Shown: positions 26,491 to 35,529 of the stretch, piece by piece
How positions within the stretch are numbered: the first letter of the stretch is position 1
Layout of the letters: each line of letters starts with the position of its first letter
Origin: Jiangella endophytica
GTDB lineage: Bacteria; Actinomycetota; Actinomycetes; Jiangellales; Jiangellaceae
Assembly (NCBI RefSeq): GCF_003427025.1
Contig: NZ_QVAI01000011.1
Coordinates: forward strand, 124,001 to 188,000
DNA: 64,000 nucleotides
Direction: 5' to 3'
Notes under the pieces: generated by a model
Seen by the model: only the letters and a program-made list of their open reading frames with translations
The model's database searches: none
Told to the model about the DNA's origin: nothing
Program-made: the position numbers and the translations under genes

Positions 26491-26582
26491 CTCACCCCCC
26501 GGTTGATCTTGGCGAAGTCCGGGTCTCAACCGGGCATATCGCCCCGCAGGGGGCCCATTTCTCCAAGATCAACCGGGGTGAG
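26491..26582. repeat. Long inverted repeat between convergent genes
   Basis: The left arm at 26491-26512 and the right arm at 26563-26582 match over 20 bases, except that the left arm has two extra Cs; both contain GGTTGATCTTGG in one orientation or the other. The 50-base loop is GC-rich and contains GGGGGCCC. It lies between the convergent HxlR and GH36-like genes and could act as a bidirectional terminator or be a dispersed palindromic element. Confidence 0.7.
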
Positions 26583-26603
26583 CGGGCGCGAGGGTGGGTG
26601 CGG

Positions 26604-27929
26604 TCAACGAGCGAGTAGCCGCCGCGTGGTCTGCAGACCCCAGTCGTCCAGGCCGAGGAGGCGGTCGCTGCTGACGACGGCGCCGCCGACCTGCTCGACG
26701 TGGGCGGACCAGGCCTCGCGGTTCTCGACCTTGGCGCCGACGATCAGGCAGTCGGGGTCGTTGGCGAAGAACACGCCGTTCATGAACTGCCGGCCGTGGG
26801 CGCTGAGCTGCGCCGCCTCCTGGCTGGGCGAGCACATGTCACCGTCGTCGGGGGCGAGGGTGTGGCCGGTGTCGGCGCTGACGCGGATCGAGTCGACCAG
26901 GCCGACGGACGGCAGCACGGGGGCGCCGCAGCCCAGGATGTGGGCGTCCACCCCGACCGCGTCGCGAATCAGGGCGAGGCCGTCGCGGTAGGCCGTCACC
27001 GGGTCGGCGCCGGAGTGCCGCGGCCCCGGGATCGCGCCGGCCGCGATGAAGTCGATCTTGAAGTAGTCGATCCCCCACGACGCGAACGTCGAGAACACGG
27101 TGTGCACCCACTCCGCGGCGCCCGGGTGGGACAGGTCGACGGAGTAGAGGTCCTGGTTCCAGTTGTGCCCGGCGTGCAGCGCCCCGCCGTGCGGGTGACG
27201 CAGCAGCCAGTCGGGGTGCTCGGCGGCCAGCCGGGACCGTGCGCCGGCGAAGAACGGGGCCAGCCAGATGCCGGCCCGGCGGCCCTCGCCGCGGATCGTC
27301 TCGACCAGGCCGCGCAGGTCGGCGAAGCCGTCGGACGGGATCAGCCAGTCGCCGATCTCGGCGGAGTAGCCGTCGTCGATCTGGACGACGTCGACCGGCA
27401 GGTCCAGCGTCCGCATCGCCTCCAGGTTCTCGACGACGTCCTCGCGGCGCACGTCGCCCCAGTACTCGTACCAGGAGCACCACGCCGTCGGCGCCGGCCG
27501 CGCGGCCGGCAACCCGGCCGTGGCCACCGCGTCGACCGCCCACGACCGCAGCGCCGCCTGCACGTCCGCCCCCGGCACGACGCTCACCCGCACCGGCCCG
27601 TCCGCGCCCACCACCACGGACGACCCGTCGACGGCGGCCTGCACCCGCGTGCCCGTCGTGAACGGGTCCTCCGCCGCCACGACGTGAACGGACCCCGACC
27701 CGTCGGCGACCGCCAGGACGCCCTCGCCGAAGTAGCCGCCGGGGCCGGGATGGGAGGCCTGCCGGTAGTTGAGCATCCGGTTCCGCTCCGACGTGGGCCG
27801 GTGCGGCCGGGCGCCCAGCGCGTACGCGGTGGTCGGGCTGAACGACTGCCAGCCGTGCTCGAAGACCTGGGCGCCGTCGGAGACGGTCAGCTCGTGGACG
27901 ATGTCGAAGCCGGGCGAGAGAACAGACAT
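26604..27929 (-). CDS. Alpha-galactosidase-like glycoside hydrolase (GH36/GH27 clan D)
   Basis: A 441-residue enzyme without signal peptide. The TIM-barrel holds the clan D motifs WCSWYEYWGDV (about 150-160), VVQIDDGY (181-188), nucleophile D293 in YFKIDF, and acid/base D353 in RVSADTGH. Such enzymes cleave terminal alpha-galactosides by retention. It is much shorter than classical GH36 enzymes of about 700 residues and has only a short N-terminal beta region. It is the last gene of the ROK-GH97-ABC operon and should act on sugars imported by that transporter. Start 27929 has only a weak ribosome site, CGAAAG. Confidence 0.85.
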   Translation of the reverse strand: MSVLSPGFDIVHELTVSDGAQVFEHGWQSFSPTTAYALGARPHRPTSERNRMLNYRQASHPGPGGYFGEGVLAVADGSGSVHVVAAEDPFTTGTRVQAAVDGSSVVVGADGPVRVSVVPGADVQAALRSWAVDAVATAGLPAARPAPTAWCSWYEYWGDVRREDVVENLEAMRTLDLPVDVVQIDDGYSAEIGDWLIPSDGFADLRGLVETIRGEGRRAGIWLAPFFAGARSRLAAEHPDWLLRHPHGGALHAGHNWNQDLYSVDLSHPGAAEWVHTVFSTFASWGIDYFKIDFIAAGAIPGPRHSGADPVTAYRDGLALIRDAVGVDAHILGCGAPVLPSVGLVDSIRVSADTGHTLAPDDGDMCSPSQEAAQLSAHGRQFMNGVFFANDPDCLIVGAKVENREAWSAHVEQVGGAVVSSDRLLGLDDWGLQTTRRLLAR

Positions 27930-27931
27930 GG

Positions 27932-27943
27932 CGAACGCTTTCG
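27932..27943. promoter_or_regulatory. Candidate LacI-type operator half-palindrome
   Basis: CGAACGCTTTCG is a nearly perfect 12-base palindrome in the 26-base gap before the GH36-like gene. It resembles the core of LacI-family operators in actinobacterial sugar operons. It also supplies the only ribosome-like purine run for the gene, so the resemblance may be chance. Confidence 0.25.
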
Positions 27944-27955
27944 TGTGAGGGGCCG

Positions 27956-28783
27956 TCAGGCCTTGAGTCCGGACATCGCGATGCCGCGGATGAACTGTTT
28001 CTGCAGCAGGACGAAGACCAGCACCATCGGCAGGATCGTCAGCAGTGAGCCCGCCATCAGGACGGGGTAGTCGGTGCCCTGGGCGCCCTGCAGCGTGGCC
28101 AGCCCGACCGGCAGCGTCATCCGGTCCGGGACGGTGTTGACGATCAGCGGCCACAGCAGGTCGTTCCAGGAGAACAGGGAGGTGAGGATGGTCAGGGCGG
28201 CCAGCGCCGGGCGGCACAGCGGCAGGATGATGCGCAGGTAGATCTGCCACGGGTTCGCGCCGTCCATGCGGGCCGCCTCGTCGAGCTCCGGCGGCAGCGT
28301 CCGCATGAACTGGTAGAGGACGAAGACGCCGAAGGCGCTGAACATGCCCGGCAGCGCCAGCGCCTGGACGGAGTTCAGCCAGCCCATCGTCCGGATCACC
28401 TCGTACTGCGGGATCACGAACAGCTGCGGCGGCACCATCAGCACGACGAGGAAACCGGCCAGCAGCGGCCCGCGGAAGCGGAACCGCAGCCGGGCGAACA
28501 CGTACGCCGCCAACGACGCGACCAGCAGCTGCCCGGCCACCCGCAGCGCCAGGGCCAGCACGCTGTTGACGGCCATCGACCCGACCGGCACCACGTCGAA
28601 GAAGGCCGAGTAGTTCTCCCACCGAGGCGCCTCCGGCAGCACCGTCAGCGGGATCCGGGTCGACTCCCCCAGTGTCTTCAGCGACGTGAGGAACTGCCAG
28701 AGGAACGGCGACACCATGAGCAGCGCACCGGCCATGAGGACGACGTGCGTCACCAGGTGCCGGGAACGCAGACGGTCACGCAT
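27956..28783 (-). CDS. Carbohydrate ABC transporter permease (MalG-type)
   Basis: A 275-residue inner-membrane permease with six helices. The ATPase-contact EAA loop reads DEAARMDGANPWQIYLRIILPLCRPA, and the C-terminal LLQKQFIRGIAMSGLKA is the usual end of MalG-type (CUT1) subunits. It overlaps the preceding permease by eight bases. It forms the sugar channel with the MalF-type partner. No ATPase gene is in the operon; actinobacteria commonly use a shared MsiK-type ATPase encoded elsewhere. Confidence 0.93.
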   Translation of the reverse strand: MRDRLRSRHLVTHVVLMAGALLMVSPFLWQFLTSLKTLGESTRIPLTVLPEAPRWENYSAFFDVVPVGSMAVNSVLALALRVAGQLLVASLAAYVFARLRFRFRGPLLAGFLVVLMVPPQLFVIPQYEVIRTMGWLNSVQALALPGMFSAFGVFVLYQFMRTLPPELDEAARMDGANPWQIYLRIILPLCRPALAALTILTSLFSWNDLLWPLIVNTVPDRMTLPVGLATLQGAQGTDYPVLMAGSLLTILPMVLVFVLLQKQFIRGIAMSGLKA

Positions 28784-29744
28784 AGGTCACCCACCGTCGT
28801 TGCAGGCGGAACTGCACGGCCGTCACCGCGAGCGTCACCACCAGGGTGACCAGCGCGATCACCGCGCCGAGCGGGCGGTCGTTGCGCACGAACGCCTCCT
28901 CGTAGAACAGGTAGACGATCGTCTTGGAGTCGGCCAGTGCCGGGTTGGTGCGGCCGAGCATGATGAACAGCAGGTCGAACATCTGCAGCGACCCGATCAC
29001 CGAGAGCACCGACACCAGGAAGATCGACGGCGTCAGCAGCGGCACGGTGACGGAGAAGAACCGGCGCACCGGTCCGGCACCGTCGAGCATCGCCGCCTCC
29101 TCCAGGGTCTGCGGCACCGCCTCGAGGCCGGCGGCCAGGATGATGAGGTTGGTGCCCAGCGCCATCCAGATCCCGACGACGGCGACGGCGTACAACGCGG
29201 TGTCCGGGTCGGCCACCCACGCGCGGGTCGGCCCGCCGACGGCGTCGAGCACCTCGTTGAGCAGCCCGAAGTCGCCGTTGTAGATATAGCGCCAGACCAT
29301 CGCGACGGCCACCGGCATGGTCACGACGGGGACGAAGTACAGCGTGCGGTAGAAGGACCGGCCGCGCAGCCCGCGCTGGTGCAGCAGCGCCGCGATCACC
29401 ATCGCGATCGGCACCCCCAGCAGCACGATCGCCGCGTAGACCAGCGTGTTCACCAGCGCCCGCCACACGTCGTCGCCGTTCTCGAACAATCGCTGCCAGT
29501 TCTGGAACCCGCTGATCGTGTAGCCGGTGAACGCGGTGCCCTCGGAGAAGCTGAGCAGGACGGTGCGCAGCAGCGGCCACAGGTAGAAGATCACCAGGCC
29601 ACCGAACGGCACCGCGAGCAGGAGCGCCGCCCAGGCGTTGTCCGGGTGCCGGTTCGGCCGGTTCCGCCGCGGCGGTCCCCCGGCCGGCCCGTTCCCCGCC
29701 GGGGGCGCCGCGGCCGGCGCCCCCGTGGTGTCCGTCGTCGGCAT
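28776..29744 (-). CDS. Carbohydrate ABC transporter permease (MalF-type)
   Basis: A 322-residue permease with a proline/glycine-rich cytoplasmic N-terminus of about 35 residues and six helices. The EAA loop is LEEAAMLDGAGPVRRFFSVTVPLLTPS. The periplasmic segment FTGYTISGFQNWQRLFENG is typical of CUT1 MalF-type proteins. Start 29744 follows the binding-protein stop by five bases. It works with the MalG-type subunit and the lipoprotein encoded upstream. Confidence 0.93.
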   Translation of the reverse strand: MPTTDTTGAPAAAPPAGNGPAGGPPRRNRPNRHPDNAWAALLLAVPFGGLVIFYLWPLLRTVLLSFSEGTAFTGYTISGFQNWQRLFENGDDVWRALVNTLVYAAIVLLGVPIAMVIAALLHQRGLRGRSFYRTLYFVPVVTMPVAVAMVWRYIYNGDFGLLNEVLDAVGGPTRAWVADPDTALYAVAVVGIWMALGTNLIILAAGLEAVPQTLEEAAMLDGAGPVRRFFSVTVPLLTPSIFLVSVLSVIGSLQMFDLLFIMLGRTNPALADSKTIVYLFYEEAFVRNDRPLGAVIALVTLVVTLAVTAVQFRLQRRWVTYA

Positions 29745-29749
29745 CCGGC

Positions 29750-31048
29750 TCAGTCCTGGTTCTCCTGGGCCAGCGCCTCGTTCATGGCGTCGGCCAGGTT
29801 CGCGGCCGCCTCCTCGACGCTCTGCTCGCCGGTCCACGCCGAGGTGAGGAACTCGCCCTCGCGGCTGGCCCACGCGTCGGTGTTGCGCGACACGGGCAGG
29901 ACCACGCCGTTCTCGGCCTGGTCGAGGAACGCCTGCAGGTTGAACTGCGGGAACGCATCGATGAAGGCCTGCTCGGTGCCCTCGTAGGAGCCGATGACGG
30001 TGCCGGTCTCGCTGGAGATCCGCGACGCCTCCTCGCCGCTGAGGAAGACGGCCAGCCGGGCGGCCTCCTCGGGGTGCTCGGTCGAGGCCAGCGCGACGTT
30101 GCCGATGCCGTTGATGATGGTCGCCTCCTGGGCGCCGCCCGGCAGCTCGGTGACGTCGAAGTTCTGCGACGAGTACTCGTCGTTGGCGAACCGGATCGCG
30201 TAGAACGAGCCGGTGGTCAGCATGGCCAGCCGGCCCGACATGAACTGCGCGACCGACTCGGTGTCGGCGAACGACTCCAGCGTCGGCGACACGTGGTGCA
30301 CGTTGATCAGGTCGGTCCAGAACCTGATGCCCTCGATCGCCTCGGGGCTGTCGTAGCCCGACGTCGTGCCGTCCTCGGAGATGACCTCACCGCCGGCCTG
30401 GTAGATCGTGTTGTAGTACGTGGCCTGCGGGTCCATCGGCGCGCCGATGCCGTAGACGCTGCCGTCGGGCTTGGTCAGCGCCTGCGCGTTGGTGATGACG
30501 TCGTCCCAGGTCCAGTCCGGCGTCGGGTAGGCCACGCCGGCCTCGTCGAACAGCGCCTTGTTGTACCAGAGCCCGATGGTGTCGAAGTCCTTGGGCAGCG
30601 CGTACGTGGTGCCGTCGTCGACGAACAGGTCGACCAGCTGCTCGGGGTACTTGTCGATGTCGAGACCGGACTCCGCGAACGCGTCGTCCAGCGGCAGCAG
30701 CACGCCGCCGTCGATGTACTGGCCGATCTTCGCGCCGAGCATCCAGGCGACGTCCGGGCCGGTGCCGCCGGCGGTCGACGTCTGCAGCGTGCTCCAGTAG
30801 TCGGTCCACGGGATGATCTGGATCTCGACCGAGACGCCCGGGTTCTGCTCCTCGAACACGTCGAGGATCTGCCGGATCGCCGGCTCCTGGTCGGGCGAGA
30901 ACGTCGCGAAGGTCAGGTCGACCTCCTCGCCGTCGCCGCCGGAGCCGCCGTCGGAGCCGCCGGCCGAGGCGCCGTTGTCGCCGCAGGCGGCCAGCGTCAG
31001 GACGGCCGCGGTGGCAGCCAGGGCCACCAGAGTCTTCGTCGACTTCAT
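29750..31048 (-). CDS. Sugar ABC transporter substrate-binding lipoprotein
   Basis: A 432-residue extracellular solute-binding protein of family 1. The signal peptide ends in the lipobox LTLAAC, followed by a low-complexity Gly/Ser linker and EVDLTFATFSPDQEPAIRQILDVFEEQNPGVSVEIQ, the usual start of the first lobe. The WTDYWSTLQTSTAGGTGPDVAWML region is conserved in sugar binders. Context with GH97 and GH36-like enzymes suggests alpha-galactosides such as melibiose or raffinose-type sugars, by inference. It lies 31 bases after the GH97 gene. Confidence 0.92.
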   Translation of the reverse strand: MKSTKTLVALAATAAVLTLAACGDNGASAGGSDGGSGGDGEEVDLTFATFSPDQEPAIRQILDVFEEQNPGVSVEIQIIPWTDYWSTLQTSTAGGTGPDVAWMLGAKIGQYIDGGVLLPLDDAFAESGLDIDKYPEQLVDLFVDDGTTYALPKDFDTIGLWYNKALFDEAGVAYPTPDWTWDDVITNAQALTKPDGSVYGIGAPMDPQATYYNTIYQAGGEVISEDGTTSGYDSPEAIEGIRFWTDLINVHHVSPTLESFADTESVAQFMSGRLAMLTTGSFYAIRFANDEYSSQNFDVTELPGGAQEATIINGIGNVALASTEHPEEAARLAVFLSGEEASRISSETGTVIGSYEGTEQAFIDAFPQFNLQAFLDQAENGVVLPVSRNTDAWASREGEFLTSAWTGEQSVEEAAANLADAMNEALAQENQD

Positions 31049-31079
31049 CGTCGTGTGCCTCTCGTTCGGATGGGTTCGT

Positions 31080-33584
31080 TCAGTTCAAGGGCCGCACGTG
31101 CGGGTCGATCCAGTCCACGTGCGCGGGCTCGGCACCGGCTGCCGGCGGCTGCACGACCAGCCGCAGCCGGGTGACGCCGGTGAGGTCCACGTCCAGCTCC
31201 TGCGCGGGGTCGCCCGCGGTGAGCTCGACCGTGGCGAGGACGCGCCCGTCGCCGACGACGGAACAGGTGGCCGTCGTGCCGGCGGGGCTCTCGTCGTCGA
31301 CGCCGACGGACGCGGTGAGCCGCGCCGCGACGCCGTCGAGCACCCAGGTGACGTCCGACGGGGCGCAGACGCCGAGTCCCTTGGGGTGGTGCACGCCGGC
31401 CACGGACATCGGCCGACCGTCGGCGGGGTTGCCCTCGCCGTTGGACATGTCCCGCTCGACCGGACCGCTGCCGTTGGCGGCGGCGACCGGCGTGAGCGCG
31501 ACGAGCGACGCGGGATCCGCGCCGAGGGGGCTGACGACGCGCACGTGCGCGAGGGTGGAGCGCCGGGCGCCGAGCGGGTCGCCGGCATGGACGGCCAGCA
31601 CGGCGACGTGGCCGGGCTCGGTGCCTGCGGGGACGGTGACCGACCAGGCGACGGCGCCGTCGGCGGCCGGCTCGCGGGTGAGTCGCGGCGGGCCCCAGCC
31701 AGGCGGCACGACGAGGTGCGGCTCCGCCCCGCCGACCACGGCGGCGATCTCGACCGGCTCGCCGGGGACGCCACGGACGATCGGGCCGGCGACGGTGACC
31801 ACGGACCGCGGCGTGGGCGCCGGGCGGGTGTGACCGGACGGCGCCAGCAGCACCAGCGCGCCGCCGTTCGGCCGCAGCGTGACGTCGACGGCGTCGGCGG
31901 CGGTGACCGTGCGGGTCGCCCGGGTGAGCCGGTCGCCGTCGTCGTCGGTGATGATCGTGGCGTTGTAGTCACCGGTGTTCAGCCCGAGAACGGTGAGGTC
32001 GACGGTGACGGCCTTCGGCTCGGCGAGCGCGGACAGCGCGCCGACGAACCACTCCGCGCCGGAGCGCCGGGCCAGCACGACGTACTCCCCGGCCCGCCCG
32101 GCCAGCAGCAGGGTCTCGTCCCAGTGCGCCCGGATCCGCTCGATCGCCGCCTCGGCGATCGGCCGCTTCGCGTACTCGTCGACGTCGTCGGCGTAGTTCA
32201 GCAGCCCGGACTCCAGCACGACGGCCAGCGCCAGCTCGTGCGCCTCGGTGGTGAGCCGGGCCTCTGCCGAGAAGGTCACCGGCGTGTAGTCGGCCGAGCC
32301 GACGACGTTGCGGGTGAACGGCACGATCGTGTTGTGCTCGGGGGTCAGCGGCTCGCTGTAGAAGACGTAATACTCCGCGCCGCGCACCGCCTCGTAGCTC
32401 ATGACGTGCGGATACGTGCGGGCCCAGCCGCGTGGGATGACCGAGCCGTGGAAGTTGATCATCAGGCCGGCGCGGGCGCACTCGGCGATGACGTCGTCGT
32501 ACCAGCGGTAACGCTCCTGCGCCTCGGACTCCATGAAGTCGACCTTGACGCCGGCGACGCCCCACGACGCCCACTCGGCCAGCTTGCGCCGCTGCTCCGG
32601 CGTCGCGAGGTGGTCCCAGACGACCCAGACGAACACGCCGACGCCGCGCTCGCTGGCCGCGGCGACCAACTCGGGTATCCAGACACCGTCCCAGCCGCAG
32701 TCGACCAGCACGTACTCCCAGCCGCGGGCCGCCGCGTAGTCGAGCATCCGCAACTGCTTGGACAGCTGCGCGCCGCTGTAGAAGTCCGACCACCACGACC
32801 ACGCCGCGCGGCCCGGCCGCGCCCACACCGGCACGCCGTCCGCGGCCGGCGGCGCGAGGTCGTCCACGAGGTGCGACGCGACGACGGTCGCGAGATCGCC
32901 CAGGATCACGACCCGCCACGGCGTCGCCACGCTCGATCCGGACAGCGCGACGTCGCCGGCCAGCGTCACGGTCACCGCGCCGCCGCCGGCGTACCGGGCG
33001 AACGAGCCGCCGTACCGGCCGTCCAGGTCCGCCTCGGTGACCAGCGCGAACGTGTCGCCGGCCAGTTCGACGAGGAAGGGGAAGCCGTAGTCGCCGGGCT
33101 CCAGCGCGTCCAGCGTGCTGGTGAACCGGGTCGTCTCGTACCAGGGCGTATAGGTCAGCGGCCAGACCGCCGCCCGCTCCGGGAACCGCAGGGCGACGTC
33201 GCCGCCGGTGACCGTCACGCCGTCCAGGCCGTCAAGCACGAACCGCAGCGCGACGCCGTCGGACGCGGCCCGCAGCACGATCGCGACCTCGCCGCCGCCC
33301 ACGCAGGCGAACCGGACGGTGCGCTCGCGGTGGTCCACGATGTGCCGGCCGACCCGCTTGCCGACGACCAGCTCGTACTCCTCGCTCACCTCGCGGGCGG
33401 CGTCGGACACGTACGTCGCGCCGGACAGCAGGTCGCGGCCGTCGGCCGTGCGCAGGTGCAGCTGTGCCGGCGGGGTGACCTGCACGTCGCCGGAGAGCGC
33501 CGTCCAGGTGAGACGGCCGCGGAACCAGGTGACGGCGACGGTGTGGCGGCCGTGCCGCACGGACCAGGTGGTGGACTCAGACAC
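31080..33584 (-). CDS. Glycoside hydrolase family 97 enzyme with C-terminal NPCBM domain
   Basis: An 834-residue enzyme. An N-terminal beta-sandwich (about 1-250) is followed by a TIM-barrel with GWEYVLVDCGWDG, GVAGVKVDFMESEAQERYRWYDD, LMINFHGSVIPRGWARTYPHVM and HNTIVPFTRNVVGSADYTPVTF, all GH97 hallmarks. D349 in KVDF is where retaining (alpha-galactosidase-type) members carry the nucleophile. After the C-terminal sandwich, residues of about 690-830 (HHPKGLGVCAPSDVTWVLDG and on) look like an NPCBM carbohydrate-binding module. No signal peptide is seen, so it is probably intracellular. GTG 33584 is chosen because GGAG lies six bases before it; it overlaps the ROK gene by eight bases. Confidence 0.88.
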   Translation of the reverse strand: MSESTTWSVRHGRHTVAVTWFRGRLTWTALSGDVQVTPPAQLHLRTADGRDLLSGATYVSDAAREVSEEYELVVGKRVGRHIVDHRERTVRFACVGGGEVAIVLRAASDGVALRFVLDGLDGVTVTGGDVALRFPERAAVWPLTYTPWYETTRFTSTLDALEPGDYGFPFLVELAGDTFALVTEADLDGRYGGSFARYAGGGAVTVTLAGDVALSGSSVATPWRVVILGDLATVVASHLVDDLAPPAADGVPVWARPGRAAWSWWSDFYSGAQLSKQLRMLDYAAARGWEYVLVDCGWDGVWIPELVAAASERGVGVFVWVVWDHLATPEQRRKLAEWASWGVAGVKVDFMESEAQERYRWYDDVIAECARAGLMINFHGSVIPRGWARTYPHVMSYEAVRGAEYYVFYSEPLTPEHNTIVPFTRNVVGSADYTPVTFSAEARLTTEAHELALAVVLESGLLNYADDVDEYAKRPIAEAAIERIRAHWDETLLLAGRAGEYVVLARRSGAEWFVGALSALAEPKAVTVDLTVLGLNTGDYNATIITDDDGDRLTRATRTVTAADAVDVTLRPNGGALVLLAPSGHTRPAPTPRSVVTVAGPIVRGVPGEPVEIAAVVGGAEPHLVVPPGWGPPRLTREPAADGAVAWSVTVPAGTEPGHVAVLAVHAGDPLGARRSTLAHVRVVSPLGADPASLVALTPVAAANGSGPVERDMSNGEGNPADGRPMSVAGVHHPKGLGVCAPSDVTWVLDGVAARLTASVGVDDESPAGTTATCSVVGDGRVLATVELTAGDPAQELDVDLTGVTRLRLVVQPPAAGAEPAHVDWIDPHVRPLN

Positions 33585-34806
33585 GACGAACTCCGGGACG
33601 ACGGCGCACGTCGGCGGCGACGCGCTGGCGGGACGGGAAGACGAGTTCCTGGATGGCGACCGCGGCGGCACCGCGGGCCCACTCCTCGAACGGCAGGTCG
33701 CGCACGTGGATGGGCACCTGGTGGGCGGCGCCGAACGCCTGCTCCGCGAACGCCTCGCGGATGGCGGTCTCGAACAGGTCGAAGCTGGAGACGCCCTCAC
33801 CGGCGACGATGACGCGCTCCGGGCCGAGCAGGTTGGCCACCGAGGCCAGCGCCAGCCCGATGAGCCGGCCGGCCCGGGCGAAGATCGCGCGGACGCCGTC
33901 GTCGCCGGAGCGGGCCAGCTCGACCGCGGACTCGATGGTGAGGTCGTCGCGGCCGGTGACGGCGCGGCAGCTGTCGAGCAGCGCCTTCGTCGACGCCTCG
34001 GCCTCGACGCAGCCGTGCGCGCCGCAGTGGCACTGGACGGCGGGGTCGCCGAGCGGCAGATGCCCGATCTCACCGGCGACGCTGTGCGCGCCGCGGACCA
34101 GCCCGCCGTCGACCACGAGGGCGCAGCCGATGCCGGTGCCGATCGTCACCACGGCGAAGTTCGTGATGCCGCGGCCGAGCCCGAACCACTGCTCGGCGAC
34201 GGTGAGCGCCTTGACGTCGTTCTCGACCACGACGGGGGCGCCGACGGCGACGCTGACCGCGGCGCCGAGGTCGACGTCGCGCCAGCCGAGGAACGGCGAG
34301 TAGCGGACGTAGCCGGTGTCGTGGTCGATGTCACCGGAGAGGCTGAGCCCCAGGTCGTGGGGTGCGACCACGAAGCCGGCCGCCTCGGCCCGTTCGACCA
34401 GCTCGCGGTAGAACGCGGCGATGGCGGCGACCGCTGCGGCGACGGTGGTGTCGGCCAGCGGGCGGCGCTCGGACACCCGCGGCGCGCCGGCGAGGTCGCA
34501 CACCATGCCGATCAGCTCGTCGCGCCGGACGATGATGCCGAACGAGCCGGTCTGCCGCGCGTGCACCCGCAGCGGGCTGCTCGGCCGGCCCATCCGGGTC
34601 TCGTCGTTCGCGGCCGGCTGGTCGGGCGCATACTCGAGGTAGCCCTCGTCGATGAGCAGCTTCGCCACCCTGGTGACGGCCGCCGACGACAGCCCGGTCT
34701 CGCGGGCGATGTCGACGCGGGCGATCGGACCGGCGGTGAGCGCGGTGAGGAAGACGGCGCCCTCGGCCGGAGTTCCCTCGACCGGGCCGCCTCGTTGGAT
34801 CGGCAC
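33577..34806 (-). CDS. ROK-family transcriptional repressor
   Basis: A 409-residue regulator with an N-terminal winged helix (about 15-65: GPIARVDIARETGLSSAAVTRVAKLLIDEGYL) and a ROK sugar-kinase-like domain. The latter has VVTIGTGIGCALVVDGGLVRGAHSVAGEIGH and the zinc motif CHCGAHGCVEAEAS. Such proteins (NagC, XylR, Mlc) release DNA when they bind a sugar. It is the first gene of the alpha-galactoside operon and very likely autoregulates it. GTG 34806 lies seven bases after a TAGCGT -10, so the message should be leaderless. Confidence 0.92.
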   Translation of the reverse strand: MPIQRGGPVEGTPAEGAVFLTALTAGPIARVDIARETGLSSAAVTRVAKLLIDEGYLEYAPDQPAANDETRMGRPSSPLRVHARQTGSFGIIVRRDELIGMVCDLAGAPRVSERRPLADTTVAAAVAAIAAFYRELVERAEAAGFVVAPHDLGLSLSGDIDHDTGYVRYSPFLGWRDVDLGAAVSVAVGAPVVVENDVKALTVAEQWFGLGRGITNFAVVTIGTGIGCALVVDGGLVRGAHSVAGEIGHLPLGDPAVQCHCGAHGCVEAEASTKALLDSCRAVTGRDDLTIESAVELARSGDDGVRAIFARAGRLIGLALASVANLLGPERVIVAGEGVSSFDLFETAIREAFAEQAFGAAHQVPIHVRDLPFEEWARGAAAVAIQELVFPSRQRVAADVRRRPGVRRV

Positions 34807-34813
34807 GGGAGTG

Positions 34814-34845
34814 ACGCTACGAAGACTTAATAACCTTTGTCAAGT
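34814..34845 (-). promoter_or_regulatory. Promoter and candidate ROK operator of the alpha-galactoside operon
   Basis: On the minus strand, TTGACA (34838-34843) and TAGCGT (34814-34819) are 18 bases apart, a near-ideal housekeeping promoter. An imperfect AT-rich palindrome, ACTTAA-N9-TCAAGT on the plus strand (34825-34845), overlaps the -35 and spacer, where a repressor would block RNA polymerase. The A/T richness stands out in this GC-rich sequence. Confidence 0.65.
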
Positions 34846-34902
34846 ATGTAACTCGTGGGTGCCACCTGCGCGGCAGCGACGTGTCCGAGGTGCCGCGCAG
34901 GG

Positions 34903-35071
34903 GTACGCCTCGATGTCCACTGGCGTGGTCCGGGGTGCGCTGGGGGTGTTGGCGCCCCGTAGACGGCCATGATCATCAACGATCGCCTACCTCACCAGGC
35001 GTTCTCCCCCTCCACCAGGCATGCATGCCTCGCAGAGCGAACAAACGCCTAGGTAAGGCCCCCGAATCGCC
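34903..35071. repeat. Nested palindromic element, copy A
   Basis: First of three related copies. It shares the flank with GATGTCCAC/GGCGTGGTCC and the motif CATGATCATCAACGATCGC with copy B at 47759-47940 and partly with copy C at 48130-48244. A hairpin with imperfect outer arms (CACCAGGCGTT / AACGCCTAGGT) encloses the perfect 14-base palindrome AGGCATGCATGCCT. No protein is encoded. Confidence 0.7.
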
Positions 35072-35529
35072 GGGACATCTCACCCACTGGACACCACAGC
35101 TGCCGCGACGATCCCGATCACCAACCAGACGCCCCCCAGGGGAGCGTCGCCGGCGGCATAGGGCCACCGTCACGTCACGATCAACGGCGCAAGACGGCGA
35201 ACGGCCGTCGCCCCGGTTCGACGGCGCACCAGAGCGGGCGGTGCCCGCACTCCCCCGCCCCCCTGATAGCTGCCCGCACCGAGACCGCGAGGGTGCGGGT
35301 CAAGCGGCCATCGCCGGCGCGAAGCGCCCACCAGTCCGCTTGAGGCGCACCCTCACGGCTCAGACAATCGGCAGCAGGGGGACACCCAACTTGAGCGCCC
35401 CCAGCCAACCGGTGCACCCCAAAGCGCACGGCAGCAAACCCGGCGAACGCCCGACGCCACCAAAGCGACGCCACCGAAGTAGCGCCCCTTGAGCGACGCC
35501 ACTCGAGCGACGCGGGGCGGTCGCCATCG

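Noticed and set aside
34930-35060. IS200/IS605-type transposon at copy A
   Set aside because: Hairpin ends fit loosely, but no TnpA- or TnpB-like reading frame lies near any of the three copies.
34903-35071. CRISPR array or tRNA at the palindromic repeats
   Set aside because: Copies are few, far apart and without regular spacers; the hairpins do not fold as a cloverleaf with anticodon and T-loop motifs.
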